NCBI GenBank assembly: GCA_938003665.1
Contig: CALKYI010000118.1
Span: 1 to 5,004, forward strand
Reading direction: 5' to 3'
Length of the DNA stretch: 5,004 nt
From: an uncultured Flavobacteriales bacterium
GTDB taxonomy: Bacteria > Bacteroidota > Bacteroidia > Flavobacteriales_D > Sanyastnellaceae
The notes under the pieces were generated by a model. That model saw nothing but the letters and a program-made list of their open reading frames with translations. It was not told the DNA's origin and did no database searches. Positions 1-5,004 of the stretch are shown here, piece by piece (positions within the stretch are counted from its first letter, which is position 1; each line of letters starts with the position of its first letter). The translations under genes were made by a program, and so were the position numbers.

Positions 1-2838
1 CACCACCCCTTCGTGCTTGGTCCGAATTTTGTTTTCGTCCGAGATCTTCGATGCCGTACCACCCACGTGGAATGTACGGAGCGTCAACTGCGTTCCAGGT
101 TCCCCGATGGACTGAGCTGCGATCACACCCACAGCCTCCCCTGTTTGCACAGGACGGTTGGTGGCGAGGTTCTTTCCGTAGCACTTGGCACACACGCCTT
201 GACGTGATTCACACGTCAACACAGAGCGGACTTCCACTTCTTGAACACCTGCTTCCTCGATGGCTTTGGCTGTGGCTGGAGAAATCAACTCTCCTTCCGA
301 CGCCAACACCGCTTCGGCGGTCGGATGCAACACATCGTCCGCCGTGGCCGTCAGGCCGCGGATGGTCCCGCAATCGTGCTCGTGGATGATGACGTCCTGT
401 GCCACGTCCACCAGACGACGGGTCAAGTAACCCGCGTCAGCCGTCTTCAAGGCCGTGTCGGCCAGACCCTTCCGGGCACCGTGCGTGGAGATGAAGTACT
501 CCAAGATGCTCAAGCCCTCCTTAAAGTTGGAGAGGATGGGGTTCTCAATGATGTCCTGGCCGCCCGTCGCAGAAGACTTCTGAGGCTTGGCCATCAAACC
601 ACGCATGCCTGAGAGCTGACGAATCTGCTCCTTCGAACCACGTGCACCGGAGTGCATCATCATGTAGATCGAGTTGAACCCTTGCTTATCGGTTTCAATG
701 CGATCCATCAAGATGTTGGTCAACTTCGAGTTGGTGTGTGTCCAGATGTCAATGATCTGGTTGTAGCGCTCGTTGTTGGTGATGAGACCCATGTTGTAGT
801 TCTCCATCACTTCAGCAACCTGCTCTGTTGCACGATCGACCAACTTTTCCTTCTCACCTGGGATGATAACGTCGTTCAAGTTGAACGACAATCCACCTTT
901 GAAGGCCATGTAGAAGCCCAAGTTCTTGATGTCGTCCAAGAATTGCGCCGTTCGTGGTACGTTGGTGCTGTTCAAAACGTGCGAGATGATGCCACGCAAT
1001 GACTTCTTGGTCAGGAGCTCATTGATGTAGCCGGCTTCCAAAGGCACGTGGTCGTTGAACAGTACGCGGCCACACGTGGTCTCGATGATGTTGACGTTTC
1101 CGTCAATATCAACGTGACGCATTTTGATCTCAGCGTGCAAGTCGAGCTGGCCTTCTTGGTACGCAATGCGCACCTCTTCGGGGGAGTAGCAAGTCATGCC
1201 CTCACCCTTCACCGGCTCGTCCTTGGTGCCCTTGCGGATTTTGGTCATGTAGTACAAGCCCAACACCATGTCCTGTGACGGTACCGCAATTGGAGCTCCG
1301 TTCGCAGGGTTAAGGATGTTGTGCGATGCCAACATGAGCAACTGCGCTTCCAAGATGGCCGCGCTGCCGAGTGGCAAGTGAACCGCCATCTGGTCACCGT
1401 CAAAGTCAGCGTTGAATGCTGTACATGCGAGTGGGTGCAACTGAATGGCCTTACCTTCAATCAACTTAGGCTGGAACGCCTGGATACCCAATCGGTGCAG
1501 CGTTGGTGCACGGTTGAGCAATACAGGGTGTCCCTTCATGACGTTTTCAAGGATGTCCCAAACGACCGGGTCCTTAGCGTCGACGATTTTCTTTGCGGAC
1601 TTCACCGTTTTGACGATGCCGCGCTCAATCATCTTGCGGATGATGAACGGCTTGTACAACTCCGCGGCCATGTTCTTAGGCAATCCGCATTCGTGGAGCT
1701 TCAAATCCGGCCCTACGACGATGACTGAACGTGCAGAGTAATCCACACGCTTACCGAGTAGGTTTTGACGGAAACGTCCTTGCTTACCCTTCAAGCTATC
1801 AGAGAGCGACTTGAGTGGACGGTTGCTTTCGGTCTTGACAGCGCTGGATTTACGGCTGTTATCGAACAAGCTGTCCACAGCTTCTTGGAGCATACGCTTC
1901 TCATTGCGCAAGATGACCTCAGGTGCCTTGATCTCGACCAATCGCTTCAAGCGGTTGTTACGGATGATGACTCGGCGGTACAGGTCATTCAAATCAGACG
2001 TTGCAAATCGGCCACCATCAAGTGGAACCAATGGACGCAATTCTGGCGGAATGACCGGAACCACTTTCACAATCATCCATTCGGGCTTGTTCGTGATGCG
2101 CGAGTTGGCATCACGGAAGCTCTCCACCACCTGCAATCGCTTCAACGCCTCGCTCTTGCGCTGCTGAGAAGTCTCGGTATTGGCCGAGTGACGCAAGTTG
2201 TATGACAACTCATCCAAATCGAGGTTGGCGAGCATGTCGTGCAACGCCTCCGCCCCCATTTTGGCGACAAATTTGTTCGGATCCTTGTCGTCCAGGTACT
2301 GGTTTTCCTTAGGAAGTGTCTCGAGGATATCGAGGTACTCTTCTTCGGTCAAGAAATCGTTTACTCCGAGCTCGCTGTCCTCAGGCCCTTTGGCAATGCC
2401 CGGCTGAATGACTACGTATCGCTCATAGTAGATAATTTGATCCAACTTCTTGGACGGGAGCCCCAAGAGGTAACCAATCTTGTTAGGAAGGCTCTTGAAG
2501 TACCAGATGTGGGCAACGGGCACCACCAACTGGATGTGGCCCATGCGCTCGCGACGCACTTTCTTTTCAGTAACCTCTACCCCGCATCGGTCGCATACGA
2601 TGCCCTTGTAGCGAATGCGCTTGTACTTTCCGCAATGGCATTCGAAATCCTTTACAGGACCGAAGATGCGCTCGCAGAACAAGCCATCACGCTCGGGCTT
2701 GTACGTCCGGTAGTTGATGGTCTCAGGTTTCAACACTTCACCGTGCGACTGTTCGAGAATCATCTCGGGAGACGCCAATGAAATGGTGATGGTATTGAAG
2801 TCGCTCGAAAGCTGTTTGGGTTGCTTTTGCTGAAACAT
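1..2838 (-). CDS. rpoC: DNA-directed RNA polymerase subunit beta', 5' part (C-terminus beyond window)
   Basis: This is the largest subunit of RNA polymerase; with beta it forms the catalytic cleft that makes RNA from NTPs. The frame is open for 946 codons from ATG at 2838-2836 to base 1 without a stop, so about 480 C-terminal residues of a roughly 1,420-residue family protein lie outside. The start is well fixed: an in-frame TAG sits 9 bases upstream, and the N-terminus aligns with E. coli beta' from residue 14. Landmarks seen: zinc site Cys67, 69, 82, 85; GGRFATSDLNDLYRR; switch 2 NLLGKRVDYSARSV at 359-372; catalytic NADFDGDQM at 476-484 with Mg-binding Asp478, 480, 482; bridge helix about 778-813 (HGARKGLADTALKT); second zinc site Cys823, 876, 883, 886; trigger helix QLTLRTFHVGG with Arg921 and His924. 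Relative to E. coli, 21 residues are missing between residues 829 and 832 (see findings). Upstream neighbour rpoB is 22 bases away, implying one transcript. Recognition is certain. Confidence 0.99.
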   Translation of the reverse strand, partial: MFQQKQPKQLSSDFNTITISLASPEMILEQSHGEVLKPETINYRTYKPERDGLFCERIFGPVKDFECHCGKYKRIRYKGIVCDRCGVEVTEKKVRRERMGHIQLVVPVAHIWYFKSLPNKIGYLLGLPSKKLDQIIYYERYVVIQPGIAKGPEDSELGVNDFLTEEEYLDILETLPKENQYLDDKDPNKFVAKMGAEALHDMLANLDLDELSYNLRHSANTETSQQRKSEALKRLQVVESFRDANSRITNKPEWMIVKVVPVIPPELRPLVPLDGGRFATSDLNDLYRRVIIRNNRLKRLVEIKAPEVILRNEKRMLQEAVDSLFDNSRKSSAVKTESNRPLKSLSDSLKGKQGRFRQNLLGKRVDYSARSVIVVGPDLKLHECGLPKNMAAELYKPFIIRKMIERGIVKTVKSAKKIVDAKDPVVWDILENVMKGHPVLLNRAPTLHRLGIQAFQPKLIEGKAIQLHPLACTAFNADFDGDQMAVHLPLGSAAILEAQLLMLASHNILNPANGAPIAVPSQDMVLGLYYMTKIRKGTKDEPVKGEGMTCYSPEEVRIAYQEGQLDLHAEIKMRHVDIDGNVNIIETTCGRVLFNDHVPLEAGYINELLTKKSLRGIISHVLNSTNVPRTAQFLDDIKNLGFYMAFKGGLSFNLNDVIIPGEKEKLVDRATEQVAEVMENYNMGLITNNERYNQIIDIWTHTNSKLTNILMDRIETDKQGFNSIYMMMHSGARGSKEQIRQLSGMRGLMAKPQKSSATGGQDIIENPILSNFKEGLSILEYFISTHGARKGLADTALKTADAGYLTRRLVDVAQDVIIHEHDCGTIRGLTATADDVLHPTAEAVLASEGELISPATAKAIEEAGVQEVEVRSVLTCESRQGVCAKCYGKNLATNRPVQTGEAVGVIAAQSIGEPGTQLTLRTFHVGGTASKISDENKIRTKHEGVV

Positions 2839-2860
2839 GGATAGCTATTCTATGCGGTGA
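2839..2860 (-). other. rpoB-rpoC intergenic gap, no Shine-Dalgarno
   Basis: Only 22 bases separate the rpoB stop from the rpoC ATG. Read on the minus strand it ends GAATAGCTATCC before the ATG. It contains no purine-rich AGGAGG-like element at the usual 5-10 base spacing, no hairpin followed by a T run, and no room for a full promoter. An in-frame TAG (2847-2845) prevents an earlier rpoC start. The simplest reading is a bicistronic junction in which ribosomes finishing rpoB reinitiate at rpoC, or initiate without a Shine-Dalgarno contact, as is common in Bacteroidota. The reinitiation part is inference. Confidence 0.8.
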
Positions 2861-5004
2861 TCAATCAAGTGAAATGGTCAAGCCCAACCCACGCAATTCG
2901 TGGAGCAAGACGTTAAAGGATTCCGGAATTCCCGGTGTCGGCATGTTGTCGCCCTTGACGATGGATTCGTAAGCGCGCGCGCGGCCCAAAACATCATCGG
3001 ACTTCACAGTCAGGATTTCCTGAAGGATGTTCGCCGCACCGAAGGCTTCGAGTGCCCACACCTCCATCTCACCGAAACGCTGACCACCAAACTGAGCCTT
3101 ACCGCCCAATGGTTGCTGCGTAATCAATGAGTATGGTCCAATCGAACGGGCGTGCATCTTGTCGTCCACCATGTGGCTCAGCTTGATCATGTAAATGATG
3201 CCCACTGTCGCTGGCTGGTCGAAACGCTCGCCGGTACCACCGTCGTACAGGTGGGTTACGCCGCATTCCGGCACACCTGCTTCATTGGTGATGGCTGTGA
3301 TTTGGTCCAAAGAGGCCCCATCGAAAATCGGCGTGGAGTACGTCGTACCGAGGTTCATACCAGCCCAGCCCAATACGGTCTCGTAAATCTGCCCCAGGTT
3401 CATACGCGATGGTACACCCAGCGGGTTCAATACGATGTCGACGGGTGTTCCGTCCTCGAGGAACGGCATGTCCTCTGCTCGAACGATTTTGGCTACGATG
3501 CCCTTGTTTCCGTGTCGCCCGGCCATCTTATCACCCACCTTCAGCTTGCGCTTCTTGGCTACGTAAACCTTGGCCAACTTGACGATTCCCGTTGGGAGTT
3601 CATCCCCGACGGTTACTTGGAACTTGCGTCGCTTGTAAGCGCCGAGCACATCGTTGTACTTCAAGTGGTAGTTGTGTACCACGCGGCGTACCAACGCACT
3701 GTTGCCCGCATCGCGCACCCAACCGTCACTGTTGATGGTCAAGTAGTCGAGGCTGTTCAAGATTTTCTGCGTGAATTTCACCCCCTTCTTGACCTGCTCT
3801 TCTTTGTAGTAGTTGTTGACCCCTTGGCACACTTTGCCGCCTACCAACTTCATCAACTTCTCCACGAGCACCTTCTTGAGTGCTGCTGCTTCGACGTCGA
3901 ATTCCTTGTCGATGGTTTCCAAAACGGCCTTGTCAGCTGCCTTTGACTTGCGGTCCTTGATGGCACGCGAGAACAACTTCTTGTCGATGACGACTCCCTG
4001 TCCTGAAGGTGGCATTTTCAATGAAGCGTCCTTGACATCACCGGCCTTATCACCGAAGATGGCACGCAGGAGTTTCTCTTCTGGACTAGGGTCAGACTCT
4101 CCCTTCGGCGTGATTTTACCAATGAGAATGTCGCCTTCTTTTACTTCGGCACCGATGCGAATCAGTCCGTGCTCGTCCAAGTCGGCCGTGGCCTCCTCGC
4201 TGACGTTCGGGATATCCGCTGTCAACTCTTCCACCCCACGCTTGGTGTCGCGCACCTCGAGTACATACTCATCGATGTGAAGCGATGTGAATACGTCTTC
4301 GCGAACAACACGTTCGTTGATCACAATCGCATCCTCAAAGTTGTATCCCTTCCAAGGCATGAAGGCCACGCGCATGTTTTGACCCAAGGCCAATTCGCCT
4401 TTGTCAGTGGAATACCCTTCAACAAGGATCTGGCCTTCTTTCACCGCTTGGCCTTTTTCGACCATGGGCTTCAAATTCATGCACGTGCCTTGGTTAGTGC
4501 GCTTGAACTTGGGGATTTCCAATACGTTGACCGCATCCTCGAACGAAACGAGTTCGTCCATTTCATCTCGGGTGTACTTGATGTGAATCTCATTCGCATC
4601 CACAAACTCGACGATGCCATCCGCTTCAGCACGCAACAAAATGCGCGAGTCTTCTGCAACGGCACGCTCCAAACCGGTACCAACGATTGGCGCGGCAGGG
4701 CGCATCAACGGAACCGCCTGACGCATCATGTTCGATCCCATCAACGCACGGTTGGCGTCATCGTGCTCCAAGAATGGAATCAATGAGGCCGCAATCGAGG
4801 CGATTTGGTTCGGGGCAACGTCCATGTAGTGCAATTGGTCCGGAGCTACCTGAGGGAAGTCCCCTTCCAATCGCGCTTTAACGATGTTGTTTTCGAATTT
4901 GCCTTCCTTCGATACCGGAGCGTTCGCTTGGGCAATCAGGTTTGAATCCTCATCCTCAGCTGACAAGTAAACAATGTCGTCCGGGCTGGTGGATACTTTT
5001 CCGT
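2861..5004 (-). CDS. rpoB: DNA-directed RNA polymerase subunit beta, 3' part (N-terminus beyond window)
   Basis: This is the second-largest RNA polymerase subunit, forming one side of the active cleft. The frame enters at the right edge (first complete codon 5002-5000) and runs 713 residues to TGA at 2863-2861, about the C-terminal 55-60% of the family's usual length. It is already open and homologous (DDIVYLSAEDEDSN) across the TTG at 4966-4964, so that TTG is internal. Landmarks, numbered from base 5002: LEHDDANRALMG at 78-89; GYNFEDAIVINERVVRED with the active-site Glu223-Asp224; the flap, about 240-344 (PEEKLLRAIFGDKAGDVKD); a 116-residue helical, charged insertion at 345-460 where E. coli has its beta-i9 insertion; GDKMAGRHGNKG at 490-501, whose lysines contact the RNA end in the family; GGKAQFGGQRFGEMEVWALE from 633; and PGIPESFNVLLHELRGLGL near the C-terminus, which packs into the clamp with beta'. 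The rifampicin cluster is not in the window. No frame break was seen. Confidence 0.99.
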   Translation of the reverse strand, partial: GKVSTSPDDIVYLSAEDEDSNLIAQANAPVSKEGKFENNIVKARLEGDFPQVAPDQLHYMDVAPNQIASIAASLIPFLEHDDANRALMGSNMMRQAVPLMRPAAPIVGTGLERAVAEDSRILLRAEADGIVEFVDANEIHIKYTRDEMDELVSFEDAVNVLEIPKFKRTNQGTCMNLKPMVEKGQAVKEGQILVEGYSTDKGELALGQNMRVAFMPWKGYNFEDAIVINERVVREDVFTSLHIDEYVLEVRDTKRGVEELTADIPNVSEEATADLDEHGLIRIGAEVKEGDILIGKITPKGESDPSPEEKLLRAIFGDKAGDVKDASLKMPPSGQGVVIDKKLFSRAIKDRKSKAADKAVLETIDKEFDVEAAALKKVLVEKLMKLVGGKVCQGVNNYYKEEQVKKGVKFTQKILNSLDYLTINSDGWVRDAGNSALVRRVVHNYHLKYNDVLGAYKRRKFQVTVGDELPTGIVKLAKVYVAKKRKLKVGDKMAGRHGNKGIVAKIVRAEDMPFLEDGTPVDIVLNPLGVPSRMNLGQIYETVLGWAGMNLGTTYSTPIFDGASLDQITAITNEAGVPECGVTHLYDGGTGERFDQPATVGIIYMIKLSHMVDDKMHARSIGPYSLITQQPLGGKAQFGGQRFGEMEVWALEAFGAANILQEILTVKSDDVLGRARAYESIVKGDNMPTPGIPESFNVLLHELRGLGLTISLD

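Noticed and set aside
2239..2781. 180-codon open frame on the plus strand, opposite the 5' end of rpoC
   Set aside because: Entirely antisense to conserved rpoC including its zinc site; no family resemblance and no independent start signal.
2839..2860. Possible terminator or separate rpoC promoter between the genes
   Set aside because: The gap is only 22 bases, with no hairpin plus T run and no room for a full promoter.
2973..2983. Alternating GC run of 11 bases
   Set aside because: It encodes the Arg-Ala-Arg-Ala stretch near the RpoB C-terminus and is explained by GC-rich codons; no repeat unit extends beyond it.
3152..3946. 264-codon open frame on the plus strand, opposite rpoB
   Set aside because: It lies wholly antisense to conserved rpoB codons. 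The translation is rich in Val, His, Leu and Gln, as expected of a complement of Asp/Lys/Glu-rich coding sequence, and shows no recognisable domain. It is a shadow of rpoB codon bias.
4169..4786. 205-codon open frame on the plus strand, opposite rpoB
   Set aside because: Antisense to the conserved beta active-site region; composition explained by the opposite strand.
4964..4966. TTG as a possible translation start of the rpoB fragment
   Set aside because: The same frame stays open to the window edge and the residues before it (DDIVYLSAEDED) match RpoB, so the TTG is an internal leucine codon.
1..5004. A previously undescribed system, mobile element or CRISPR array
   Set aside because: All but 22 bases are accounted for by two universally conserved RNA polymerase genes; no repeats, inverted termini or foreign-looking segments were seen on either strand.

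Overview
The window is an ordinary, highly conserved piece of the bacterial RNA polymerase operon, read entirely from the minus strand. It holds the 3' part of rpoB (from the right edge down to base 2861), a 22-base gap, and the 5' two thirds of rpoC (base 2838 down to the left edge). Both genes run off the window: rpoB lacks its 5' end (roughly 550 codons judged from family length) and rpoC lacks its 3' end (roughly 480 codons). The order rpoB then rpoC in one direction with a very short gap is the standard co-transcribed arrangement. There is no RNA gene, mobile element, CRISPR array or intergenic stretch longer than 22 bases.

The organism is most likely a member of the Bacteroidota with moderate GC content (about half). 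The basis is the flavour of the two proteins: DYSARSVIVVGP in switch 2 of beta', LTLRTFHVGG at the trigger helix, MAKPQKS followed by a Gly-rich insert before the bridge helix, and EDAIVINERVVRED in beta. rpoC also has no Shine-Dalgarno sequence, which is common in this phylum. This placement comes from remembered family sequences; order and genus cannot be resolved here.

Together the genes encode the two large subunits that form the catalytic centre of RNA polymerase. The window carries the beta active-site Glu-Asp pair, flap, hybrid-binding lysine motif and C-terminal clamp segment. From beta' it carries the N-terminal zinc site, switch 2, the Mg-binding Asp triad, bridge helix, second zinc site and first trigger helix. 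The rifampicin-resistance cluster of rpoB lies upstream of the window.

No new system was found. The one observation that stands out is in beta': the spacing between the first and second cysteines of the second zinc site is 53 residues instead of the 74 of E. coli. This corresponds to a single clean in-frame loss of 21 residues, including the segment matching E. coli RVLGR, just after the bridge helix. It is either a lineage-specific trimming of the polymerase or a sequence or assembly deletion, and it deserves a check.
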